Origin: Moringa oleifera
Lineage: Eukaryota > Streptophyta > Magnoliopsida > Brassicales > Moringaceae
Direction: 5' to 3'
DNA: 64,000 bases
Assembly (NCBI GenBank): GCA_021397835.1
Contig: JAJFZO010000028.1
Coordinates: 3,951,001-4,015,000 of the forward strand
Shown here piece after piece: positions 35,128-47,528 of the stretch. How positions within the stretch are numbered: the stretch's first letter is position 1; each line of letters begins with the position of its first letter. A program made the position numbers and the translations under genes. The notes beneath the pieces were generated by a model. It did no database searches. It saw only the letters and a program-made list of their open reading frames with translations, and was not told the DNA's origin.

Positions 35128-35579
35128 GGATAAAGATTCATTAACACTCTCGTCCTCTAAAATATCATCATCTTATTACTTGATGCTTTTGCTTGAAAGA
35201 CAATACTTTTCTTTTCTTTTTTTTTTTTGTCTTATATTCACTTTAAAAGTCCAAATAGATCCCATTAACTCATCCAATTTCATGATGTATACATCTCTTG
35301 CTTCTTTTATTGCAGTTACCTTGAAGTAACCTTTCTAATAAGGACTTAAGAGGTTTTCTTACAAGTTTTGATTCAAGTTATTTTTCTCTTGAGGCAAAAG
35401 AGTCTTTAGCAATATCACACAATTTGGAATTGAAATCAAAAATAGTTTCATCATCCAGTATTCTAAGATTTTTAAACCTGGTTACTAATATCTAAAATTT
35501 AGAAGCTTGATAACAAAAGTACTTTCATGTGTAGCCTCAAGATCGGACCATGCATCATGTGTTATTTCACATGAAATTA

Positions 35580-35990
35580 ATTTAATCTATTTAGTATTAA
35601 CATCATTGAAGATTTTTAGGGCCTTTGAGTTATGAATTGACTTAAAATCTTTTTTGATTGCCAATGTGGATTTAAGTTTAGATGTAGTAGCCTTTCTCAT
35701 AGTCTTTATTAGTGGTGTCCATTTTGTTAGCAATGCTTTCTCTGTCTTATCATCTGTAGCTTTGATGAAGGCTTTCATACATGCTTTCGAAGAATATAAT
35801 TGGAACAGTCCAATAATAATGATCATGAAATTGATTCTCCTTCTCTTAGTAATTTTATTGTGTGGAAAACAAATGGATCTATATCCTATGGCAATTAGAA
35901 TGTTAACACTCACTAGAACTCAATACTACGAGATTGCACTTAGCTTGAACTTCTTTCAGCAAGCAAGGGTGTTTTCTTCCCAAAAATAGT
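35580..35990 (-). pseudogene. Ty1/copia gag N-terminal remnant
   Basis: The minus-strand frame includes ACMKAFIKATDDKTEKALLT followed by KWTPLIK, and then IHNSKALKIFNDVN. This matches the copia gag N-terminus with RMxAFIKALDxKxWKAVxxGW and NSKALNAIFNGVD. Intermediate residues diverge and the start codon region is lost. Confidence 0.75.
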
Positions 35991-36435
35991 TGATTCTTTT
36001 TCTAAAGAATACCTTGAACTTCAATGTTTTTGAATCTCAAAATAAGGTGTGATTGTGTCTTTTGAAAGATCACACATAATGCTTTGTACTAACTTTTAAT
36101 GTAAACCTAACGCACTTGTATAGTGCTCTAAAGTTATGTTTGACTTGAAATTGATTACAATGGTCATCCCACGATAATTTTTTCTCATTAACCCTAACCA
36201 AGATATGCAACTAGAGACATGGAAATACTATCGCCATCACACTTGCCCTTGGAAATATAATATCTCTATAATACATGTCCATTTTCTAGATACTATCCAA
36301 TTATCTTCATGGAAATAAATCTTAAAATATCTTACCAAATAATTTGCCAACACTTTAACTTGTTAGCTGTAACAAATTTTCGTTAGAACCAATTAACACA
36401 AAGTATTAACAGTTATAAATAATGTAAATAACCTA

Positions 36436-36780
36436 GCAATTATTTGTACTAATTTAACTTAGCTTCAATTTTGTTCACCTACTTACATATTAACAACTCT
36501 TCGTGCATATAGATAAGGACTTGAATCATACCATAAAAAGAATTTGTAGTTCTTGGACTCAAATAATTGAATAAAATAAGATGATTATTACCATACATAA
36601 CATAGTTAGCAATTGTTTGTGCCAAACTAACTTAAGCATCAAATCTTGTTCATTTGGTTAAATACTAATAATTCTTCATGGATATAGGTAAGAATGTGGA
36701 TCATGGCAATAAAAGAATTTATAGTTCTGGGACTATGATAACCAAACAAATAAGATGATTACTAATTATGCTAACAAATA
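36436..36780. repeat. ~173-bp tandem duplication, two units
   Basis: Units begin at 36,436 (GCAATTATTTGTACTAA) and 36,609 (GCAATTGTTTGTGCCAA). Both then carry a CTTCAA/ATCAAA segment, TTGTTCA, ACAACTCTTCGTGCATATAG against ATAATTCTTCATGGATATAG, an AATTTGTAGTTCTTGGACT-like word, and AATAAGATGATTA. The units differ at roughly a quarter of positions, so the event is old. Confidence 0.8.
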
Positions 36781-36874
36781 AGATTTATTGATAATATACA
36801 CAAATAATCAAACACTATATTGAACAACAATGAAAATTAATATAGAAGAAACAAGAAAAAGCACATAATTCTTT

Positions 36875-37432
36875 GGGTAAAGGTCCCATAAAATCTCATT
36901 GTTTATTCTATGTTACCAATCAAACTCTTATGTTTAAAAAAGTGACAAATACAATATTGATTTATCAATTTGGTCTAAATTGAACCTTATCAAAAAATTT
37001 AAAAATTATGGGCATTCAAATTAAAAATCTTATATAACGAATTTTGACTTAAATTTTTTCAGAGATGTAAAGAAATATTCAAGTTAACTTCACAAAACGT
37101 TTCATAATTTTATGAGTAATTATGTTATTTTTAAAATTATTATTTTTAAAATTTTTGATATTGTAAAATTTTAAAAATATATTTTTAGTATTCAAAAAAT
37201 TATAAAACTTTTTGTAATGGTATCTTGAATATTTCTTTACATTTGTCAAAATTTTAAATCAAAATTTATTGTATAAGATCTTCAGTTTGAATACTCTCAA
37301 TTTTTTAATTTTTTGATAAGATTAAATTTAGACCAAATTGATATATCAAGATTTGATTTATTATTTTTTTAAACATAAAGGTTTGATTGGTAACATAAGG
37401 TAAACATCAGAGTTTTTATAAAACTTTTACCT
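36875..37432. mobile_element. Palindromic MULE-like element, copy 5 (best preserved palindrome)
   Basis: The element is 558 bp, starts GGGTAAAGGTCCCAT and ends AAACTTTTACCT. Left-arm text (TTACCAATCAAACTCTTATG, AAAGTGACAAAT, TATCAATTTGGTCTAAATT) recurs in reverse complement on the right (AATTTAGACCAAATTGATAT, TTTAAACATAAAGGTTTGAT, TGGTAACATAA). Almost the whole element can fold into one long hairpin with arms of about 230 bp or more. Flanks are TAATTCTTT (36,866-36,874) and TGATTCTTT (37,433-37,441), a 9-bp duplication with one mismatch. No coding capacity is seen. Confidence 0.87.
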
Positions 37433-37629
37433 TGATTCTTTTTATAAATTGCAAATGTATTTTAAATAAAAAATTAGAATGGCAATTAAAATTAATGAAT
37501 TATTTCTATAAGTGCAACCACTTGTATACTAAACAACAAATGAAAAATAAATTGAATAGCAAATTGAAGAACAAATAAGGAATTTTTTCTACAAGAGCAA
37601 TAACTTTTGTACTAAACAACAAATCAAAG

Positions 37630-37701
37630 AACAAAATGAAGGAAAAGGATTAAGCAATTGTTTCTAACAAAATGAAGGAAAAGGGTTAAGCAATTGTTTC
37701 T
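37630..37701. repeat. 36-bp tandem duplication
   Basis: Two adjacent copies of AACAAAATGAAGGAAAAG plus the following 18 bases start at 37,630 and 37,666. They differ by about one base, so this is a recent duplication compared with its surroundings. Related AACAAATTGAAGAAC-like words are scattered over 37,500-37,880 and again at 39,115-39,190. Confidence 0.9.
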
Positions 37702-37879
37702 ACAATTGCAATATTTTTTATATTAAACAACATATTACAGAACAAAATGAATAAGAAATTGAACAATATAATAAGTTATTGTTTTTGAAATTTCATTAAC
37801 TTGTATAATGAAAAACATAATAAGAATAAATGTAATAGTAAATTAAAGAACAAATTGGATAACAAATAACAAATTAAGT

Positions 37880-39800
37880 AATTGTTTCTATTGGCTTTAA
37901 GGAGGCAATCCAAGAAGAAATGAAATGGTTTTTAAAAATTATTGGCTTAACTAAATTATTTGTGTAATTTAAGCACTAGTGACAAAACAATAAGAAATCA
38001 AATAAGTAAGTAAGGAGCACAAACATAAAGAATACAAAGAGGGGGCAAACTCAATCAATTTTTTTATATGGTTTGACAAACTTTCTTATGTTCATGCCTC
38101 TAAACTATTTCAACTTGATGATTTCCATCACTTTCTTGAAAAGCACTACTTGATTATCTCCAACCACATCCTACAACCCATTGTGACTTTCTTTAACTTT
38201 CGAGAATTGATTACATAATACAAGATTTAAATAAAATGAAGAATTCGCTCAAAGAAGTGATGGCTATAATCGATGTACCCATAAGTTTGCTCAAAACAAA
38301 AGTGTATTGAATGCAAGTGAGTTAGCAAGCTTTTTTGATAGAGAATAAATGTTTTAGGCTCTTTTTTATTTTTATCAAAAAGTTAGGTGCAAACATTTTA
38401 AAAATTCTATTTAGGCTTTTTTTATTTTGAAAATATGATCGTTAAAAAAAATGAAGAAAAAAACCTTGTAAAGCAATTTGTTTACATATCTCATGAATTT
38501 AATCAGTTAGAATCATATAGTTGTTATCCAAACTAATTTAAAATTCTAAGAGTTCTATGTAACCAAGTCTAATTCAATAGTACCAAATTACACATAGTGA
38601 ATTTGGTGAAATTGAGTTCAATTCAATGGATCTAAATTCATGATACTAAAAACAACACTTTGTAATGAATTCGATGACCCAAATTTATTATTTTATCAAA
38701 TGCATTTTTTTCTTTTGAAAGCACTTTAAAATTTTGATTTCTTGTATCTTTGAAACTTATTTCCAATCATTTTTGGGCATTAATGTGTATCAAAATGATA
38801 ATTAAATAAAGTAAACTTAAGGATTTAGTTTACACCTATTGATCTTATTCGAATTACTTGTTTTTTATTTATTCATGCTTTGCTCAGTTAAGCATCACTA
38901 AAATCTTCTTGGTCCTTGCTTGATGCTTACCATCTTCAAATTATTTAAGCAAGTACTTAGCTAAGTCACACAAGCACATTTCAACCATTAATCATCATAA
39001 TTATTATTATTTTTTTGGTAATCACCAAAACATCTTATCGTGTTGTAGTATCAATTTCTTAATTTTTTTTTGGGATATAATAAGGCTAATGGCTTATACA
39101 GTTACAGCAACTTGTACAATAAATGAAAAATTAAAAAACAAATTAAAAAATAGGTTGAAGCATAAATTGAAGAACAAATTAAAGAGCAGCTTGTATAGAG
39201 TGTTGATTTGTAAATTGTGTGAACCCTTCAATTTTGTAGATTACAGCTTCATAACCCACATTTCAAGCTGATAGGAACTACAATTTGCATGTAATATCAC
39301 CGTTAACCTAATTAGCTTAGCACATGAACATACCTTGGGCCATGAGCAATTGAAAATTCCTCCTGAAAGTTGGAAACATCCATGCAAATGACATGTTAAT
39401 TTGACAAAAACAATGAATTTTTCTACTTTCACCTTTAAGCTTTTTCTTTTCATTGTTCAATTGTTATGAGACTATTAACATATTATGAAACTGATTACAT
39501 GTAAAAATTAGGGAATTTCTAGACCAAGTGAAATCAAGATATGAGTGATGAGTTTTCTTAAAACCAAGATAAATTTTGAGCTTGAGATGGTGATTAATAA
39601 TTAGAAAGAAGAATGGATGGACTTGATTTTGCTCTCAACAACGAATGTTATGGAGGATTAAAGTTAGGGGGAGACTATAAAATTTGTGAGAGATTTAAGA
39701 ATTTCAAGAAATTTTTCTAGCATAATGAACTCGAGGAAAAAATTTGCATGGAGCAAATAAAGGGCTTTAAAATTCAAGAAAAAAATGATAATGTTTGCTT
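37880..39800. other. Repeat-derived intergenic DNA
   Basis: No gene is supported. Near 38,050-38,090 the text TCAATTTTTTTATATGGTTTGACAAAC, split here for description, resembles a segment common in copia LTRs. It may therefore be part of an LTR, but ends were not found. Open frames at 39,089-39,271 and 39,241-39,453 are low-complexity or lack any domain. Confidence 0.45.
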
Positions 39801-39814
39801 GAGTAGAGGGCTTC

Positions 39815-40805
39815 AAACTTTTTTAAAAAAGATCATGTTTATTTGCTTAAGAAATCTTTGTATAGGCTAAAGTAACCTCTTAGACAATTGTAGAAATTCT
39901 TTCAATTATGAAAAGAGCTTAGTATCATAACCAGCTGAATTTTTAGCGAAAGCTCGATGTGAGAATTTTTTTTTAAAAAAATTATTTTGTGGCTTTGATA
40001 AATTTTATTAAAAAAAAGAGTCACCACCAATCTTTTTTATGATGTGATTGATCACTAATTTTATTTTAAAACTTCTTTCTTTTTCGATAATGAAAATATG
40101 AACTCCATTTAAAAACAAATAATGGTCTACTTCACTAAAAAGTCTGAGATCGAGAGTTATTTACACATTGGGAAGGATTAGCACCTCACAAGCGCCCAAG
40201 AATCTGTACCATTTAAGTAGAACAATGTCGCATCTAGAATTGTAATAATTTAATGTTGATCCCGAAATATTATCATTAAATATCACATACACACACACAC
40301 ACATATATATCAAACTTTAAGAAAAAAATATCATGTTTGCTTGCTTTAGAAATCTTTATGTTGTCTAAAGTAACCTCTTAGGCAATTGTAGAAATTCTTT
40401 CAATTATTAAGAGAGCTTAAAGTCATAACCAGATTTTTTAGCAAAAGCCCGATGTGAGAAATTCTTTTTGTTTTAGAAATTCTTTTGGCTTTGATAAATA
40501 AAGAAAAATAAATAGTCACTACTAATCTTTATTATGGTGTAATTGACCACCAATTTAATTTAAAACCTCTTTCTCTTTTAATAGTGAGAATATGAACTCT
40601 ATTTAAAAATAAGTAACGATCTACTTCATTAGAAGGTTAGGGATCGAGAGTTATTTACATATAAGGAAGGATTAGCACCTCACAAGCACCCAAGAATTGG
40701 TATAACTTAAGCAGAATGATCTTGTGTCTTGAACTGTAATAATTTGATGTTGAGATACATCTGACTTAATCAAAATGTAATCAAGATGTAACCAACCTCG
40801 AAAAT
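39815..40805. repeat. ~495-bp tandem duplication carrying LTR-like text (copies B and C)
   Basis: Landmarks recur at a constant offset of 494-498 bp: GAAATCTTTGTATAGGCTAA at 39,851 against GAAATCTTTATGTTGTCTAA at 40,349, and GGAAGGATTAGCACCTCACA at 40,171 against 40,665. Between them AAGTAACCTCTTAG, AATTGTAGAAATTCTTTCAA and GCTCGATGTGAGAA or GCCCGATGTGAGAA also repeat. The segment is related to copy A at 29,200-29,530. A (CA)n run lies at about 40,288-40,303, only in the first unit. Confidence 0.85.
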
Positions 40806-41404
40806 GAGTTTACTGTGCAATTTTATGCAAGAATTTCAATCTAATTGATGCTAGATCTTCAATTCTAGAAAAGCAAATATATTTTAATTTAAAGATCGAA
40901 ATATAAACTTCATCAATTTTTTTTCTCCAAAATAATTTTAGAAAAATATGGAATTCATTACTAAATTTATAATATTAAATAGTAAATAATCCATAGAAAA
41001 TAAAATAAAACAATCATTTTTTTATTCATTTTGTGATTTATTAAACATAAGGAATGAACTATACCTTCAGCACAACTTATATGTTGTCTATCTACCGAAT
41101 AGTTCTAAGAATAGCTTCCTAGAGAGAAATTTGAAGCTTTTAAAATGCAAGAATATATGTGTAGGAAAAATAAAAATGCAAAAAATGTAGAAATCCTCCC
41201 ACCAACCCCTAGTTTTCCATCGAAAATAGGTATATTTTTAGAAAAGAAATGGAATAAAACCTAGTAAAAATCTGTTATATGAGAAAAGGGGCCACAGTGT
41301 TGGATAATCTACTTCAACTAGAACGTGTTCTTTACACAAATTCCACCAAGAATCTTTTACCAGTTTCTTAAGTCTTCTTTTTCTTCTAATGGCTACACTT
41401 TTAG

Positions 41405-42560
41405 AACCTGATGTGAGATCAGAGTCAACCATATTGGGGATTAAGTTACATGTCTTAATCTAAGATTCTTAATCAAATCAGTCTTCAAGTCCACTTCATT
41501 GTGATCATCACATTCATTCATTGAAACCCAATGTGAGATTATTATTAATCACTACTAGGTTTCGAATCTTGTAATAGAGATAAATCATCAAACATTTATG
41601 ATTCTCAAATTCTGATATTAGTAAAAAACAACAAAATCTTGAGGTTATTGCCAATCACATTATTGATCAATCAAAGTGAGATCGCCAACAATCAAATTCA
41701 ACTTTGAAATCTTGATGTGAAATCATTATTAATCACATTGGAGGTTGCAAGATTATCACATTTTGAAATGATTTTGAACTTATGAAATCCTGATGTGAAA
41801 TCAAGTATCATTCATCATCAGTAACATTTATTTCTTTAGCACTATTGCTTTTTCTTCGATGTGAGATCGGGTGCAACATATCAAAGGTTTTTCATAAATG
41901 ATGAATGCCACGTCAAAGAAGTATTTTTCTCTCATCCATAGCTTTATATCGACATACCATTAAGTTATATTATTTCACTGATTTGTCATAAATTTAGTCA
42001 TTTATTTAATTAATCTTACATTAATTTAATATTAGTACTATAATTTTACTGATCTAACATCGATTTTACTATTATTATTATTACTTTTTTAATCTAACAT
42101 CAATTTTATTATTTTTCTTATAGTTCTATAAATTTGGAATCGGTTTTATCTCTTTGCAGGCATCCGATGAGATTGTTTATGGAGCAATATGAACTTGTAA
42201 GCAAAGCTCTGCTCATTCAAATGAAAGCAGTAGAAGATGCAAGCTAATCGGCTGCCAACACCATTGAAAAAGTTGGTGTTTTCATATGAGGTTGGATTCA
42301 ATCACATTAAAGTGCAAGTTAATCTGATGTGAGACCGAGGTCAACCAAATTAAGGTTAAGTTAAATGCTTTAATGTGAAATCGAGATCAATCACATTACA
42401 TCAAGTCTTAAAATGAAATCATTAGCCACATTAGGGATCAAGTTTGATGTGAGATTAGGGTCAACAAATAGGGGTTAAGCCAAATGCTTCGATCTGAAAT
42501 CGGGGGTCAATCACATCGAGTCAAGTCTTCAACTTTGATGTGGGATCAACATCAACCGCA
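41405..42560. repeat. Dispersed GATGTGAGATC-type repeat field
   Basis: The word GATGTGAGATC or a near variant, often followed by GGGGTCAACCACATT-like text, occurs about eleven times. Examples are near 41,411, 41,530, 41,716, 41,790, 41,860, 42,329, 42,371, 42,449, 42,492 and 42,537. Spacing is irregular in the first half and about 40-80 bp in the second. No coding frame spans it. A related field with AATCTTGATC or ATCTCGATCT words continues at 42,700-43,060. Confidence 0.6.
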
Positions 42561-43319
42561 TTAATATTAAGATATTAAAATGGGGATCCATCTACTTTAA
42601 TATCAAAACTATATTTTTCCATCATTAAATTAATAGCATTATTAATAGATCTATCTCAGATAACTAAAAGGAACTTTCTTTATGGAATCTATTCGATCAA
42701 AGAATTAAATAGTTACCACTTGATCTATCATCAGGATAGGGTATGTCCACTAAGTTATTCTCAATTTGACATCAAGATAGAATATGCTCATTAAACTATT
42801 CTCAATCTCAATCTTGATGAAAGTATGATCTCAAAAATTGACAGCATAATCCTGATCTTGAAACTGGCAATATGATCCTAATCTTGAACTTGACAAATAA
42901 TCTCAATCTTTAACTCAATCTAGAGATTAAGTTCGATCTTGATCATTGAATCTGATATATAACACAAACTCGATCTTCATTATAAGGTTCCTAATTTGGA
43001 GCATAAGCTTGATCTCGATCTATAGCATAAGCCTAATCTCTATCATGAGGATTCTGATTTTGATCTCAGCACTTGAGAAAAACTAATACAATAATGACCA
43101 AATTCTTGCAACAAAAGTAATCTCAACCTAAAATTTTTTTTAACATTAACTATTTTAAAGTTTTTTCTAACTTAATGTTAGAGATAAAAATTAGGTGTCT
43201 ATAGTTGTCCTTTTTTATCCATTTCCGAGAAGTAAAAATAGGACAAATACTAAAAACCACCTAATTTTAAACTCTAAACACCCATCTTTTTTTTTAAAAA
43301 AAAATATTCAAATAAAAAA

Positions 43320-43866
43320 CAATTCATATTCATCCTCTTACTCCTTATTAATAGTCCATCAAGAAGCAATTCACATTCATCTTGATGTATTGAATTTTTA
43401 GAGTTAACTAGAAAATGATTCACATTCTTCTTGTTATTTCGATTTCATAGAGTCAACTAAGAAGTAATTCATATTCATCCTGTTGCCGCAGATCTATCAA
43501 GAAGTAATTCACACTCAACTTAAGGTACAAAATTTTATAGAATCAACTAGAAAGTGATTCACATTCCTTCTGCTATTCTGATTTAGTAGTCCACTAAGAA
43601 GCGATTCATATTCATCTTAATATACTAAATTGGTAGAGTTATTTAGGAAGCGATTCATATTCTTTCGATTACTCTGATTTTATGGAGTCAACTAGGAAAT
43701 AATTCATATTCATCTTGTTATCGCAATTTGGTGATCCATTAGGAAACAATTCACATTCAACCAGAGGTACCGAATTTTATAGAATCTGTTAGGAAGTGAT
43801 TGACATTCTTCCTACTATTTTGACCTAGTAGTCCACCAAAAAGCGATTCATATTCATCTTTGATAT
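43320..43866. repeat. Tandem array of ~48-bp units in a ~240-bp higher-order repeat
   Basis: The core AATTCAYATTC or GATTCACATTC starts at 43,321, 43,368, 43,417, 43,466, 43,506, 43,556, 43,603, 43,652, 43,701, 43,748, 43,798 and 43,845. The gaps are 47, 49, 49, 40, 50, 47, 49, 49, 47, 50 and 47 bp. Units five apart resemble each other more than neighbours do: 43,417 with 43,652, 43,466 with 43,701 and 43,506 with 43,748. The array is therefore a five-subunit higher-order repeat of about 235-242 bp. It stops where plastid matK sequence begins. Confidence 0.85.
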
Positions 43867-45238
43867 ATTTATGCACTTGCTCATGATTATAGTTTAAATA
43901 TAAATAGATCCGTTTTGTTGGAAAATTTGAGTTATGATAATAAATCTAGTTCAGTAATTGTGAAATGTTTAATTTTTTGAATGTATCAACAGAATCATTT
44001 AATTATTTTCGCTAATGATTCTAACCAAAATCCATTTTTTGGTCACAATAATAATTTCTATCATCAAATGATATCAGTGGTATTTGCAGTGATTGCAAAA
44101 ATTTCACTTTCCCTAATATTAGTATCTGCCTTAGAAGGAAAAGAACAAGCAAAATCTCATAATTCACAATTAATTCATTCAATGTTTTCCTTTTTAGAGG
44201 ACAAATTTTCACATTTAAATTATGTATTAGATGAACTAATACCTTACCCCATCCATCTAGAAATCTTGGTTCAACCCCTCCGTTACTAGGTAAAAGATGC
44301 CTTTTTTTGCATTTATTACATTCTGTCTCTACAAGTAGTGTAATTGGAAGGATCTTATTACTCCAAAGAAATATTTTTTTAATCCAACATTTTTCTTGTT
44401 CTAATATAATTCTCATGTATGTGAATACGAATCTATCTTATTTTTTCTCCGCAACCAATCTTCTCATTTATGATCAACATCTTCTAGAGTCCTTCTTGAG
44501 CAAGTTTTTTTCTATGAAAAAATAGAACATGTTATAAAAACCTTTGTTAATGGTTTTTAGGACATCTTATGCTTGTTCAAGGATCCTTTCATGCATTTGA
44601 TGAATAAATGGAAATATTACTTTGTCAATTTATGGCAATGTTATTTTTACGTGTGGTTTCAATCATGAAGGGTCCATATAAACCAATTATCCAAAGATTA
44701 TCTAGACTTTCTGGGTTATTTTTCAAGTTTATGATTTAATCCGTTAGTGGTACGGAGCTAAATGCTAGAAAACTCATTTATGATAGATAATGCTCTAAAG
44801 AATTTCAATACAAAAATTTCAATTATTCCTATGATTGGATCATTGGCTAAAGTGAGATTTTGTAATACATTAGGGCATCCCATTAGTAAGCCGACCTGGG
44901 CCGATTCATCAGATTCTGATATTATCGACTGATTTGTGCGTATATGCAGAAATCTTTCTCATTATCACAAAGGATCCTCCAAAGAAAAGAATTTGTATCG
45001 AATAAAATATATACTTCGACTTTCTTATGTTAAAACTTTGGCTCGTAAATACAAAAGCACTATACGCGCTTTTTTGAAAAGGTTAGGTTCGGACTTTTTG
45101 GAAGAATTCTTTACAGAGGAATAACAAGTTCTTTCTTTTATCTTTCCAAGAGCTTATTCTGCTTCGCGAAAGTTATACAGAGGGCGTATTTGGTATTTGA
45201 ATATTATTTGTATTAATGATTTGGTTAATCATGAATGA
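43866..45238 (+). pseudogene. matK: matK pseudogene, 5'-truncated
   Basis: MatK is the maturase encoded in the trnK intron. The remnant begins at text equivalent to [12 protein letters not shown], so about the first 15-20 codons are missing. It then reads [19 protein letters not shown], a stop, [17 protein letters not shown], and [20 protein letters not shown] followed by [11 protein letters not shown]. The C-terminal domain X remnant is [20 protein letters not shown], then [20 protein letters not shown]. It ends CINDLVNHE with TGA at 45,236-45,238. Stops include TGA where arginine (CGA) is expected before MYQQ, and TAA near 45,122. Several frameshifts split the middle. It lies upstream of the trnK 3' exon as in plastomes. 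Confidence 0.92.
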
Positions 45239-45514
45239 TATGATTATGGGACTGTGTAATGTAAATGGAAATTTTTCATAAATGATGAAGAGATAACAAA
45301 AAAATGCATTCATTTCTATTACCATTATTAAATGTTCATACAGTAAGAATAAGAAAAGAAGAATAACGTTGATTAACTGAGTATTCAATTCAAATTCCGT
45401 TTAGGGAAGAAACTGAGTTTTCTTTGTATACATAAAGAAAGTCGTGTGCAATGAAAAATGTAAGCACAGTTTGGGGAGGGATTTTCATTTTAACAAATAA
45501 ATTATCTACTCTAT
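45239..45514 (+). other. trnK-UUU intron, 3' part
   Basis: The sequence between matK and the trnK 3' exon corresponds to the end of the trnK group II intron. It is AT-rich and somewhat diverged. The 5' exon and the start of the intron are absent because the block is truncated at its left edge. Confidence 0.75.
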
Positions 45515-45549
45515 CCGACTAGTTTCGGGTCCGAATCCCGGGCAACCCA
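45515..45549 (+). pseudogene. trnK-UUU: trnK-UUU 3' exon remnant
   Basis: The 35 bases from CCGACTAG to GGGCAACCCA match the second exon of plastid trnK-UUU, with the T-arm TTTCGGGTCCGAATCCCG. The 5' exon, which carries the anticodon, is not in the block, so no tRNA can be made. Confidence 0.88.
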
Positions 45550-46888
<1,339 letters not shown>

Positions 46889-46924
46889 GACTTTGGTTTG
46901 GTCTTAGTATAGACCCGTTTTTGA

Positions 46925-46990
46925 AAATAAAGGAATAATAATCAACTTTTTCTTTTATCAATAAAGTTGATATTGCTCCTTTATTTAGTT
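46925..46990 (+). terminator. Former psbA 3' stem-loop
   Basis: AAAGGAATAATAATCAAC (from about 46,929) and GTTGATATTGCTCCTTT (to about 46,984) form an imperfect inverted repeat around a TTTATCAATAAA loop. It matches the position of the RNA 3'-end hairpin downstream of plastid psbA. Confidence 0.75.
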
Positions 46991-47284
46991 ATTTAGTAGT
47001 TTTTTTTATATAATATAAAGTTTTTTTGACTTCAACATTAAACATTAAATAAGAAAAAAATTTATGAGTTTTTTTTTAGTATTATACTTTTGTTATCTAC
47101 TATTTTTTTTAGAAAAAAGTTTTTACTAATCTTTTGTGAAGTTATTATTCAACATACATTAAAAAAAAGTTAAAATTGTCTGCCTGTTCTTGTATAAAAA
47201 GTGCAGTTTTTTTCGTTTTTCATTTCATTTGTTTTGTAAATTAATTTTCTAAATAAAAAAAAGAGTAGTGGTAAAGTAGTAGGG

Positions 47285-47359
47285 GCGGATGTAGCCAAGT
47301 GGATCAAGGCAGTGGATTGTGAATCCACCATGCACGAGTTCAATTCCCGTTGTTTGCCC
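47285..47359 (+). pseudogene. trnH-GUG: trnH-GUG remnant
   Basis: The 75 bases match plastid trnH-GUG, with the anticodon arm GTGGATTGTGAATCCAC intact. Differences from the usual sequence are CATGCACGAGTTC for CATGCGCGGGTTC and GTTGTTTGCCC for GTCGTTCGCCC, all C-to-T or G-to-A. The acceptor stem now relies on G-U pairs. It sits between psbA and rpl2, at what was the LSC/IRa boundary. Confidence 0.9.
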
Positions 47360-47528
47360 ATAATAACTATTAACTAATTATAATAACTAATATTTTTGCT
47401 TTTGTATTAAGCTTATCAATTTTTCTTAATAAATGATTTGTTACAAAAGGTTTTTTTTTAAGTGAACATGTCACAGTTAATTAACTCCTTTTTTTTTTAA
47501 GACGAAGAAAGAAATTCTATTTTCTCTC

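Larger units (their letters stand above)
31490..35990 (-). mobile_element. Degenerate Ty1/copia retrotransposon, minus strand
   Basis: Read on the minus strand, the order is gag, zinc knuckle, protease/pre-integrase, integrase, reverse transcriptase and RNase H, as in Ty1/copia elements (integrase before RT). All domains contain stops. The integrase core is largely deleted. LTRs are not defined. The regions flanking it, 30,350-31,480 and 36,000-36,870, are the candidate positions, and the right flank carries tandem repeats and a MULE-like insertion. Confidence 0.85.

Noticed and set aside
35003..35989. Two plus-strand frames of 108-111 codons
   Set aside because: They are antisense to copia gag and rich in F, L and S, as expected of shadows of a lysine-rich coding strand.
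43320..43866. CRISPR-like spacing of ~48-bp repeats
   Set aside because: The whole ~48-bp unit repeats, with no unique spacers, and the host is a plant. It is a tandem satellite-type array.
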